Shown here: positions 32,211-40,466 of the stretch, one piece after another | How the letters are laid out: every line of letters begins with the position of its first letter | How positions within the stretch are numbered: the stretch's first letter is position 1 | Origin: Chitinophagales bacterium | Lineage (GTDB): Bacteria > Bacteroidota > Bacteroidia > Chitinophagales > Chitinophagaceae | Assembly: GCA_017303415.1 (NCBI GenBank) | Contig: JAFLBJ010000001.1 | Span: 124,001-188,000 of the forward strand | Reading direction: 5' to 3' | DNA length: 64,000 nucleotides | Program-made: the position numbers and the translations under genes | The notes under the pieces: generated by a model | Seen by the model: only the letters and a program-made list of their open reading frames with translations | Told to the model about the DNA's origin: nothing | Databases searched by the model: none

Positions 32211-32285
32211 GGCTTCTTTTTGCAAAAACCCCCTCTTTCTACCCGCTTCCTGCCGTACTTTTCCATTTCATTAGTACGATTGCTT

Positions 32286-33632
32286 ATGCCTGTTACCAAA
32301 CCGCGTCTGAGCTTTGGCCAGATCTGGAATATGAGCTTTGGGTTCCTCGGCATCCAATATTCCTTTGGATTGCAACAGTCCGCGGTAAACCCAATCTATT
32401 CCTTTCTTGGCGCAAACCCGGATGACCTCCCGATCCTTAACCTGGCAGGTCCCATGACCGGTTTACTCATACAGCCCATTATCGGGGCCATGAGTGATAA
32501 AACCTGGAGCCCACGCTGGGGGCGCAGAAAGCCCTACTTCCTGATTGGGGCCATCATGTGCAGTCTCGCCCTCTTCCTGTTTCCTTTTAGCCGCACCCTT
32601 TGGATGGCAGCCGGACTACTTTGGATACTCGACGCGGGTAATAACACGGCCATGGAACCCTATCGGGCCTTTGTGGCAGATAAACTTCCCAAGGAACAAT
32701 TCGGGACCGGCTTTATGATGCAAAGCTTTTTTACCGGACTGGGTATCACCCTCGCGAATGTCTGTCTCTACTTTTTTGAAAAAAAGAACCTGATTCCCGG
32801 TAAATCCGCGGCAGGTATACCCTATTGGGTTTATATCGCTTTTTTCATCGGGGCTTTTACTTCGATTACCACGGTGCTTTGGTCAATGAGCAAGACCCCC
32901 GAGATTCCCCCCACCGCTGAAGAATGGGAAAAATTAAAAGCGCACCCCAGGGGTTTGGCAGCTCCCTTTAAAGAGATCATAGCGGCAATCGGCGACATGC
33001 CCAAAGTGATGTGGCAGTTGGCAGCGGTCTATCTGTTTCAATGGTATGCCATGTTTTGCTACTGGCAATTTGTTTCGCATAGCGTAGCGGAGACTGCCTG
33101 GCATACCACATCCAAAGCAAACCCTGAGCTCTATGGACAGGCTGCTGGTCATGCCAGTCTGATGAATGCATCTTATAATGTAGTAACATTTTTAAGCGCC
33201 TTTGCCCTGGCCTGGTATGCACGCAAAGTGGGCCCCAAATGGGTGCATGCAGGCAGTGTGGCCCTGGCAGGGTTGGGATTATTATTGCTTCCCCATATCC
33301 ACGATAAGAACCTGATGTTCATCCCCATGATCGGTTTGGGAATTGGATGGGCCAGCATGATGGGTGTACCTTATTTATTAGTGGTGGATCAGATACCCAA
33401 AGAAAGATATGGGGTATATATGGGTATTATAAATATGATGATCGTGGTCCCTATGTTATTGCAAACCCTGAGCTTTGGTTTCATTTATAAAAATATCATA
33501 GGCAACCATGCCCCCTATGCCATTCTCTTTGCCGGAGGTTGTCTGATGGTAGCCGCCGTACTTACCTTACTGATTAAAACAGGGAAACCTTCTGCCGATA
33601 TGGAGGCACCAGCGATGGTTGGAGGACATTAA
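32286..33632 (+). CDS. MFS sugar transporter (sucrose/maltose, SLC45/GPH-like)
   Basis: 448 residues, about 12 transmembrane helices, inner membrane. The opening [43 protein letters not shown] and the basic loop WGRRKPYF match proton-coupled disaccharide transporters of the MalT/plant SUT type. ATG 32286 is chosen because the core begins there; upstream in-frame codons run towards the operator. The next genes encode fructokinase and amylosucrase, so sucrose is the likely substrate. Regulated probably by the palindrome at 32199. Confidence 0.85.
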   Translation: MPVTKPRLSFGQIWNMSFGFLGIQYSFGLQQSAVNPIYSFLGANPDDLPILNLAGPMTGLLIQPIIGAMSDKTWSPRWGRRKPYFLIGAIMCSLALFLFPFSRTLWMAAGLLWILDAGNNTAMEPYRAFVADKLPKEQFGTGFMMQSFFTGLGITLANVCLYFFEKKNLIPGKSAAGIPYWVYIAFFIGAFTSITTVLWSMSKTPEIPPTAEEWEKLKAHPRGLAAPFKEIIAAIGDMPKVMWQLAAVYLFQWYAMFCYWQFVSHSVAETAWHTTSKANPELYGQAAGHASLMNASYNVVTFLSAFALAWYARKVGPKWVHAGSVALAGLGLLLLPHIHDKNLMFIPMIGLGIGWASMMGVPYLLVVDQIPKERYGVYMGIINMMIVVPMLLQTLSFGFIYKNIIGNHAPYAILFAGGCLMVAAVLTLLIKTGKPSADMEAPAMVGGH

Positions 33633-33644
33633 ACTTTTAACAAG

Positions 33645-34598
33645 ATGAAAAAGATCATTTGTATTGGAGAGGCGCTGATTGACATGATCTGTACGGATAA
33701 AGGCAAAGCCCTTTCTGACGGTGATCATTTTTTGAAAAAAGCAGGAGGTGCCCCTACCAATGTGGCTGCAGCCATTGCCGCCTTGGGTGGCGACGTAGAT
33801 CTGTTGGCTACGGTTGGCGCCGATCCCTTTGGCAAACACCTCATGGATGTTATGCAGTCATTTGGCGTATCCACGCGATGGGTGAATCGTGACCCGGATC
33901 ATTTTACCACTTTTGCTTTTGTTTCCCTGATGGAAAGCGGTGAGAGAGATTTTTTCTTTAACCGTGGTGCTGATGGTCATCTCCAAAAAGAAATTGTTGA
34001 AAAAATACCATTGGAAGAAGTAGGCATCGTCCATTTTGGATCGGCCACCGCTTTTTTACCCGGGTCGCTCCAGGAAGCCTATCTCGAACTCCTGCGCAGG
34101 GCACAGCTACAGGGTTGCTATATCAGTTTTGATCCCAACTATCGCCACCTGCTCTTTCCTGACAATAGCCGCTCCTTTATTGATCAGTCCTGGCATTTTC
34201 TGGCTAACTGTGATTTCTTTAAAGTAAGTGACGAGGAAGCCATGCTGCTGACAGGTGCATTTTCGGTAGCTGATGCTGCCAGGATACTGCGCAAAAAAAC
34301 AACAGCTGTATTTGCCATAACGCAGGGAAAGGAAGGTACTTTGCTGGGCTTTGCCGATGAATTGATACAGGTACCGAGTATCCCTGCTAAGGTGACCGAT
34401 ACCACAGGCGCCGGGGATGCTTTTGTGGGTGCCGTATTATATCAACTCAGTAAACTACGTCGTGAAGAGCAAAAATTGCTGACCACCGACAACTGGAAGG
34501 CGATCATCCGCAATGGAAACAAAGCGGGGGCGCGCACCTGTGAATACCTTGGTGCCATGGAAGCATTTAAACATTTAAGCCAGGATATATTTTTGTGA
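33645..34598 (+). CDS. PfkB-family sugar kinase, probable fructokinase
   Basis: 317 residues, cytoplasmic. PfkB/ribokinase motifs: ICIGEALIDMI and KKAGGAPTNVAAAIAALGG in the N-terminal substrate region, and the ATP/anion-hole signature DTTGAGDAFVGAVLYQL with the catalytic Asp near the C-terminus. It sits 12 nt after the transporter and 28 nt before amylosucrase, whose reaction releases fructose; phosphorylating it to fructose 6-phosphate is the obvious job. The stop codon lies in a short GAACTGA-type repeat (34595-34612). Confidence 0.9.
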   Translation: MKKIICIGEALIDMICTDKGKALSDGDHFLKKAGGAPTNVAAAIAALGGDVDLLATVGADPFGKHLMDVMQSFGVSTRWVNRDPDHFTTFAFVSLMESGERDFFFNRGADGHLQKEIVEKIPLEEVGIVHFGSATAFLPGSLQEAYLELLRRAQLQGCYISFDPNYRHLLFPDNSRSFIDQSWHFLANCDFFKVSDEEAMLLTGAFSVADAARILRKKTTAVFAITQGKEGTLLGFADELIQVPSIPAKVTDTTGAGDAFVGAVLYQLSKLRREEQKLLTTDNWKAIIRNGNKAGARTCEYLGAMEAFKHLSQDIFL

Positions 34599-34626
34599 AC
34601 TGAGAACTGACAAAAAGGAACAAACT

Positions 34627-36570
34627 TTGTACAACCATCATCTTCATCAACATATCACTGATACGCTTCAGGAGCAATCCATCGACCCGGAAGGGGCGAA
34701 TAAATTGTTCTTTACCCGGTTTATTGCCAATGCTACGGCAATTGACGCATTATTTCGGGAAATTTATGGCCACCGCGAAGACGCCCAATACTATTTTGAT
34801 CAATTGATCGATCTGATCACTACCTCTCATGCCACCCGATCGGATTCATTAAAGAAACGGGATGAATTCAAAATGCAACAAGGCACCTGGTTTCTCAGCA
34901 ATGCCATCACCGGGATGAGCCTTTATGTGGACCGCTTTTGTGGCAATCTTCCTCAATTGGAAAAAAAGTTGGGGTATTTTCAAAAACTCGGTGTCAACTT
35001 TCTTCACCTCATGCCGGTATTCGAAAGTCCGGCCGGAGAAAGTGATGGCGGATATGCCGTATCCGATTTTCGAAAAGTGGACAGCCGTTTTGGTCATCTC
35101 GATGATCTCTGCTCCCTGCAAGAGAAAATGCAGGAAGAGAACATGTACCTCATGCTGGATATTGTGCTGAACCATACTTCGCACAAACATGGATGGGCAC
35201 AGAAGGCGAGAAAGGGTGAACGCAAATACCAGGATTATTTTTACATGTTCGACAACCGGGTCGAACCAGATCATTTTGACCAGTACATGCCCGAGATCTT
35301 CCCGGAAAGTGCACCCGGAAATTTTACCTGGGTGCCGGAGATCAATAAATGGGTGATGACGGTTTTTCATAATTACCAATGGGACCTCAACTACCGCAAT
35401 CCGGCCGTCTTTCTCGAGATGCTGGAAACGATCTTCTTTTATGCCAACCTGGGTGTGGACGTACTCCGCATCGATGCTCCGGCCTTTATCTGGAAACAAG
35501 CTGGCACTACCTGTCAGAACCTGCCGCAGGCACATACCCTGCTACGGCTGATCAAGCAGTGTGTGCAGGTTTCCGCACCGGGCATGGCCCTTTTGGGAGA
35601 AGCCATCGTGGCACCCAGGGAGATCATGAAATACTTTGGTACCGGTCTTTACACCGCCAAGGAATGTGACTTTGCTTATAATGCCACGCATATGGCCCTG
35701 CAATGGGATGCGCTGGCTACGGCGGATACGCGGGTGATGCTGGCCGCGCAACATGAGATTCTCCAAAAACCGTATGGCACTTCCTGGATCAACTATACAC
35801 GCTGCCACGATGATATTGGCCTGGGTTATGATGATTACATGATCCGCCAGGCAGGTTTTGATCCCTTTGAACATCGGAAATTCCTAAAAGACCATTATTC
35901 CGGCAATCGATTTGACTCTCCGGCGAGAGGGGCTTTGTTCTCTGTAAACCCAAAAACCAATGATGCCCGCATCAGTGGTTCACTTGCCTCGCTTTGCGGA
36001 TTGGAAAAAGCACTTGAATATAAAGATGAAGATGCCATTGAGCTGGCCATTCGAAAGATCCTGCTCCTGCAGGCACATAGTTTTTTCCTTGGTGGCATAC
36101 CCATGCTGTTTTATGGTGATGAATTGGGTTATACCAACGACTACTCCTACCTGGGTGATCCCGGGAAAAGTTATGACAACCGATGGATGCACCGGCCTGT
36201 GATCGATTGGAAAAAATATGAACGCGCCAACCACCCAGGTACTGTAGAACACCGGGTATTCACCGCTACGCAACGACTGATCAACCTGAGAAAAGAACTG
36301 AGCATGGTGGCCGACCATAAGAACCTGACCTGGATGACCCCGCATAATATCCATATTGCCGGCTATCTCCGCACTTTCGAAGATCAAAAACTCTATTGCC
36401 TGTTTAATTTCAGCAACCAGCCCGCCTACCTAACCTGGTACGCATTCAAGGAACATGGCGCCGCCCCGCAAAAATTATTTGATCATTGGGAAGAGAGAGA
36501 ATACGTGGTGGGGTATGATCATGAGTATCTGGTTTTACAGCCTTATGGGTTTATGCTGTTGGAAGCGTGA
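34627..36570 (+). CDS. Amylosucrase (GH13 subfamily 4)
   Basis: 647 residues, cytoplasmic (no signal peptide). It transfers glucose from sucrose onto an alpha-1,4-glucan such as glycogen, releasing fructose. Catalytic residues are visible: nucleophile Asp283 in VLRIDAPAFIWK, acid/base Glu325 in LLGEAIVAP, and the transition-state Asp395 in RCHDDIG, close to the spacing in the Neisseria enzyme (286/328/393). A helical N-terminal domain precedes the barrel. The start is TTG; no ATG occurs until about residue 80, and AAAAAGGA lies at a ribosome-binding distance. The stop TGA is the first unit of a heptamer array (36568 onward). Confidence 0.92.
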   Translation: MYNHHLHQHITDTLQEQSIDPEGANKLFFTRFIANATAIDALFREIYGHREDAQYYFDQLIDLITTSHATRSDSLKKRDEFKMQQGTWFLSNAITGMSLYVDRFCGNLPQLEKKLGYFQKLGVNFLHLMPVFESPAGESDGGYAVSDFRKVDSRFGHLDDLCSLQEKMQEENMYLMLDIVLNHTSHKHGWAQKARKGERKYQDYFYMFDNRVEPDHFDQYMPEIFPESAPGNFTWVPEINKWVMTVFHNYQWDLNYRNPAVFLEMLETIFFYANLGVDVLRIDAPAFIWKQAGTTCQNLPQAHTLLRLIKQCVQVSAPGMALLGEAIVAPREIMKYFGTGLYTAKECDFAYNATHMALQWDALATADTRVMLAAQHEILQKPYGTSWINYTRCHDDIGLGYDDYMIRQAGFDPFEHRKFLKDHYSGNRFDSPARGALFSVNPKTNDARISGSLASLCGLEKALEYKDEDAIELAIRKILLLQAHSFFLGGIPMLFYGDELGYTNDYSYLGDPGKSYDNRWMHRPVIDWKKYERANHPGTVEHRVFTATQRLINLRKELSMVADHKNLTWMTPHNIHIAGYLRTFEDQKLYCLFNFSNQPAYLTWYAFKEHGAAPQKLFDHWEEREYVVGYDHEYLVLQPYGFMLLEA

Positions 36571-36638
36571 GAAATCGTGAATCGTGAGACGTGAGATCTC
36601 ACGCCTCACGTCTCACGTCTCACGATCCCTCACGCCTC
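36568..36638. repeat. Inverted GTGAGRC heptamer arrays joining two convergent genes
   Basis: Left units at 36568-36599 (starting in the amylosucrase stop) and complementary CTCACGC/CTCACGT units at 36600-36638, meeting at GAGATCTC with almost no loop. The right arm encodes the last six residues (MRREGS) and the stop of trehalase on the other strand. Same unit family as 21969-22210. Confidence 0.85.
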
Positions 36639-38107
36639 ATCGCCAAAAACACCCCATTCGTCCAGCCAAAACCATCCTGGCCAGGATATTCGCCACCACC
36701 GGCTTCGAGGTGTGGGTCTACGACATTGTATTTTTCCATCAGTTTACCGGTGCGATGAAACACCTGACGGTTCAGGTTGAGCCAGCGTTGTCGAATGGTA
36801 TTGGCGAGGGTATGAAAACCATAATTCTCCAACCCTTTTACAGCGATCCATTGCAAGGGAGCCCAACCATTGGGGGCATCCCATTGCTGACCGGTGGTTT
36901 GCAAGGTGGTTACCAATCCGCCATCAAACAGAAAGTCTCTTTCCAATCGTCCGGCTACAAGAGCGGCTTCCTCCGGTGTAGCTATGGAAGCAAACAAGGG
37001 AAAACATCCGGCCATGGTTACTGCTTGCGATGGGCGACTGAGCGTCCAGTCGTAGTCCACAAAAAAAGATTCCCCATCGTGCCAGCAATACCGGCGAATG
37101 GCTTCTTTTCGACGTTGGGCAAGGTGTTCAAATTTCCAATTCATCTCTTTGTCACCAGCCATTTCAGCGGCAGAAGCGATCCGCCTTTCCAATAAATACA
37201 AAAGACAGTTGAGGTCAACGGGTATAAAATCGGTAGTGTGGATCGTAGCAAGATCCATCGGGTCATGAAACCATCGACTGCTAAAATCCCAACCCGAGGC
37301 AGCCCCTGCCCGCAGGTGCCTGTACAGTTCCGGGGTTTCCTGTTCCGCATTTAAACCAACATCTTCGCGATAGGATTCAGGACGGGGCGTATCCGACTCA
37401 TCAAAATATCGGTTCATGATCTCCTCCTCCGGCATAAGAACCACCTGATGAAGGACCGGTTCTTCCATAGTAAGATGCTCCTTCCCCTTCATCCAGTATT
37501 CATATTCCATTTCCATTTGAGATAGAAATTCTGCAGGGGCGCCAATTTCTCCAGTTTCAACCAACAGGTCAACCATCAGGGAAAAGAAAGGAGGCTGGGA
37601 CCTCCCCAGATAATAGGTGCGGTTTCCATTGGGTACGTATCCGATAGTTTCAATCAAATAGGCAAAATTCTGCACCATATCCCTCACTCTATCCTTTTGC
37701 CCGGAGGCCATTAACCCCAACATGGTAAAGTAACTATCCCAATAATATATCTCTCCAAATCGACCTCCCGGTACCACATAGGGATAAGGAAGGGGTATAA
37801 GGGAACTGTTCTCTTCATGCTCAGGTTGTCGGGTGAGAATCGGCCAGAGCGAGTGAATATGCTCCTCTACCGCTTTGGATGTGTCTGCATGAAATCCATT
37901 TCCAAAAACTTTAGGTAATTCAAAATGACGGGCCACAAAATCCGCGATGGAAAAATCGGGTAATTCTTGTTCAGCTTCAAATTGCGAAAGGATCTCGCGC
38001 AGGGGCGCACGGGGAATGCAATCGACAAAAGTCTTTCCATCCGAAAATACCTGCGCTTGCTGGACCATTTCAAATAAGGGAGTCAGATCATGTAGGCGAA
38101 TAGACAT
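36620..38107 (-). CDS. treF: Cytoplasmic trehalase (GH37)
   Basis: 495 residues without a signal peptide, so TreF-like: hydrolyses trehalose to two glucose units in the cytoplasm. Both trehalase signatures are present: PGGRFGEIYYWDSYF (about residues 112-126) and QWDAPNGWAPLQ (about 409-420). The catalytic acid Asp is in AASGWDFSSRW, and the glycine-rich GGGEYPGQDGFGWTNG loop is near the end. The gene follows the second MFS transporter by 18 nt. Its last codons lie within a heptamer repeat shared with the convergent amylosucrase gene. Confidence 0.93.
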   Translation of the reverse strand: MSIRLHDLTPLFEMVQQAQVFSDGKTFVDCIPRAPLREILSQFEAEQELPDFSIADFVARHFELPKVFGNGFHADTSKAVEEHIHSLWPILTRQPEHEENSSLIPLPYPYVVPGGRFGEIYYWDSYFTMLGLMASGQKDRVRDMVQNFAYLIETIGYVPNGNRTYYLGRSQPPFFSLMVDLLVETGEIGAPAEFLSQMEMEYEYWMKGKEHLTMEEPVLHQVVLMPEEEIMNRYFDESDTPRPESYREDVGLNAEQETPELYRHLRAGAASGWDFSSRWFHDPMDLATIHTTDFIPVDLNCLLYLLERRIASAAEMAGDKEMNWKFEHLAQRRKEAIRRYCWHDGESFFVDYDWTLSRPSQAVTMAGCFPLFASIATPEEAALVAGRLERDFLFDGGLVTTLQTTGQQWDAPNGWAPLQWIAVKGLENYGFHTLANTIRQRWLNLNRQVFHRTGKLMEKYNVVDPHLEAGGGEYPGQDGFGWTNGVFLAMRREGS

Positions 38108-38125
38108 AGGTTGCTAATATGTGAT

Positions 38126-39361
38126 CTATTTATCCTGTTTACTTCCTTTACTTTTGATTGGCATCCGGGCAAAAAAGAATAAGCAGAGTAAAAGAACCGT
38201 CATCGGGACCAGCGAAAAATAAAAGGCTTTATCTCCCCCACTATTCTGAAACAGATATCCTACCAGGCGCGATCCCAGGGTTCCCCCAATGGCTGAAAAG
38301 AAAACCAACAGGGATGCCATAGGGCTATGATAAATCTTTTCCGTAGAACTAAGTACAAAAGAGTTGATGAGCGGATATATAGGTGCTAAAAAAAGTCCAA
38401 TCAATGGAAAAACATAGGCTATCACCGGCACTTCTGCCAGGGTGCTGATTTCGCGCGGGGCGAGGTGCTTTGTTTGTGGCAAAACAAAAACCACCATCAA
38501 CGCCGCTCCCAATAAACAGCCCGTGAGTATCCAGATCCAGGACACCTTTTTCACCAAAAGTGATGACAAATAACGACCCAGGGCAATGGACAACATCAGG
38601 ATGACGGTCATGTTAACACTGATCGTTTCTTTCAGGTGCAATACTTTTTGGTTGAAGGTAGGTAGCCAGCTCATGATCCCTTGTTCGGTCATTACATACA
38701 TAAAAGCTGCCAACGCAAAGACCAGTACAAGTGGTCGTTTCATCAATTGGATCATTTGAATAAAATCCTCTTTAACACCCGAACCGGGTGTTTCATAGGT
38801 TACATTGAAACGCGAAAAGAGCAAAATAAAAAATGACAACGCGATCAACCCAGCCAATAAGAGATAGATTCTTAACCAGGCATCCGGATCTGTTTCACTA
38901 TAAAACAAAGGAAAGACGAGAAACCCTGCTGCTATCCCGATCATAAAAAAACTTTCAATGGAGCTGAGCAGGGATTTGTGTTCCCGGTCATTCCCTGTGA
39001 TCAATCCAATCAGGGAATAAACAGAAACTTTGACCACGGCAAAAGAAATCCCCACGCAGGCAAAGAGTACCTGAACGGAAGAAAAGGAATTTCCCTGATA
39101 CATGAACAGACACCCCACAAACACCAGGGCCAGGGCAATGAGCATACCTCTTTTATATCCGAGACGAGGAAGAAACGATCCTACGAGAAAAGAAACAGCG
39201 GCAATGGACAGGTCTTTGAACGCTTCCAGCGAACTGGCCCTGATCTCCGAAACGCCATAGGAATTAATAGATCGCTGAATGAGAATCCCCACACTGTTGA
39301 GCAGGATGGCAAAGACAAAGTAATTCAGGTAGAGGGATATCCGAATGGGCTTGTGAGACAT
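38126..39361 (-). CDS. MFS transporter of the sugar island
   Basis: 411 residues, about 12 transmembrane helices. It lacks the MalT-type motifs of the first transporter and looks like the FucP/general MFS sugar group (GVSEIRASSLEAFKDLSIAAVSFLVGS; PRLGYKRGMLIALALVFVG). Since it is cotranscribed with trehalase (18 nt apart), trehalose uptake is a reasonable guess. A LacI-type palindrome lies 87 nt upstream of its start, inside the 3' end of the regulator gene. Confidence 0.82.
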   Translation of the reverse strand: MSHKPIRISLYLNYFVFAILLNSVGILIQRSINSYGVSEIRASSLEAFKDLSIAAVSFLVGSFLPRLGYKRGMLIALALVFVGCLFMYQGNSFSSVQVLFACVGISFAVVKVSVYSLIGLITGNDREHKSLLSSIESFFMIGIAAGFLVFPLFYSETDPDAWLRIYLLLAGLIALSFFILLFSRFNVTYETPGSGVKEDFIQMIQLMKRPLVLVFALAAFMYVMTEQGIMSWLPTFNQKVLHLKETISVNMTVILMLSIALGRYLSSLLVKKVSWIWILTGCLLGAALMVVFVLPQTKHLAPREISTLAEVPVIAYVFPLIGLFLAPIYPLINSFVLSSTEKIYHSPMASLLVFFSAIGGTLGSRLVGYLFQNSGGDKAFYFSLVPMTVLLLCLFFFARMPIKSKGSKQDK

Positions 39362-39398
39362 GGCAAACTTGGTTTACCAAAGAAAATTAAGCCATTTG

Positions 39399-40391
39399 TT
39401 ATAATGACCCCCCTTCGACAAGGATGGAATCCAGAAAAACGTCCTCCGCAAACGTTTGCTGTTGTAAACATTGTTGCATTTGGGTAAAGGCCAGATGACC
39501 GAGTTTACTACCACTGGTCTCGATATAGGTAACCCGGGGATTGAACAAGGTGGGAATGACCCCATTGCTGATGCTGATGATACCCACATCTCCGGGTACT
39601 TGCAGTCCTAATTCGTGTACGGCCTGCATCACCCCCATTAAAATCAGATCACCCATGCAAAAGATCGCATCGTAGGTATTTCCTGATTGGTAGAGCGAGA
39701 ACACCAATTCTTTTGAGGCCTCGGTACGATCGGGGTAATGAATGTCAAGTTCAGTATCCGGTGCTTTGTTTGCAAATACTTTTTGAAAAGCCGCACAGCG
39801 GGTTTTAGAGATACTGAGATGGGGATGCCCAAATAAGGCAAGTACTTTTTTCTTCTTTTTTTCAATGAGTTTCTCAGCGGCCATGACGGCGGCCTTTTCA
39901 TCCGAAAGGCAGACTTTATTGTAGCCTTCTACTTCAGGAACACGATCAAAGAAAACAACGGGGATTCCGATCTCTTTCAGTTTATCAAAGGGCGTCATAT
40001 CCTCGATCTCCACTGAAATCGCCGCAAACAAACCACTGACGATACGCTTGCGAAAAAGATGCAGACAGGAAGTTTCAATTTCCAGTTCATCCCGTGACTG
40101 CATCACCAGGACATAAAAATTATGCCGCCGGGCTTCTTCTTCCACGGCGGCAATAAAAGAGTCATAGAAATAATTATCGATCGATGGCACCAATATTCCC
40201 AGCACATTGGACTGTCTTGTCCGCAGGTTAACAGCATTGCTGTTTGGCTCATATTCCAACGCAACGGCCAGTTCCTTCACTTTCCGCTTGGTGGCATCGG
40301 AAATATCAGGATGGTCCTTCAAAGCCCTGGATACAGTGGAGACACTGATACCCAGTGCTTCAGATAGTTCCTTGAGCGTGCTTTGCTGCAT
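39399..40391 (-). CDS. LacI-family transcriptional regulator
   Basis: 330 residues. N-terminal helix-turn-helix (TLKELSEALGISVSTVSRALKDHPDIS) and hinge helix, then a periplasmic-binding-protein-like sugar domain (NVLGILVPSIDNYFYDSFI; DAIFCMGDLILMGVMQAV; ISNGVIPTLFNPRVTYIE). Likely represses the two facing sugar operons in the absence of a sugar ligand. The operator-like palindrome at 39448-39459 is within its own 3' coding end. Its promoter region (40434-40463) overlaps a partial operator match, so autoregulation is possible. Confidence 0.93.
   Translation of the reverse strand: MQQSTLKELSEALGISVSTVSRALKDHPDISDATKRKVKELAVALEYEPNSNAVNLRTRQSNVLGILVPSIDNYFYDSFIAAVEEEARRHNFYVLVMQSRDELEIETSCLHLFRKRIVSGLFAAISVEIEDMTPFDKLKEIGIPVVFFDRVPEVEGYNKVCLSDEKAAVMAAEKLIEKKKKKVLALFGHPHLSISKTRCAAFQKVFANKAPDTELDIHYPDRTEASKELVFSLYQSGNTYDAIFCMGDLILMGVMQAVHELGLQVPGDVGIISISNGVIPTLFNPRVTYIETSGSKLGHLAFTQMQQCLQQQTFAEDVFLDSILVEGGSL
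39448..39459. promoter_or_regulatory. LacI-family operator upstream of the MFS-trehalase unit
   Basis: Perfect GCAAACGTTTGC inside the last codons of the lacI gene and 87 nt upstream of the MFS start on the minus strand. Identical to 32199-32210. Confidence 0.6.
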
Positions 40392-40433
40392 GTGTGGTCA
40401 ACGATTTTAATATGACAAAGCCCTGTTGACTAC

Positions 40434-40463
40434 ACAATATAAAGAATATTAGAAAGAACCAAA
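40434..40463 (-). promoter_or_regulatory. Putative promoter of the LacI regulator gene
   Basis: Minus strand: TTTG (40460-40463), 18 nt, TATATTGT (40434-40441), 6 of 8 matches to the -7 consensus. The -33 element overlaps CCAAACGCTTAA, which matches the island operator at 8 of 12 positions. Confidence 0.45.
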
Positions 40464-40466
40464 CGC

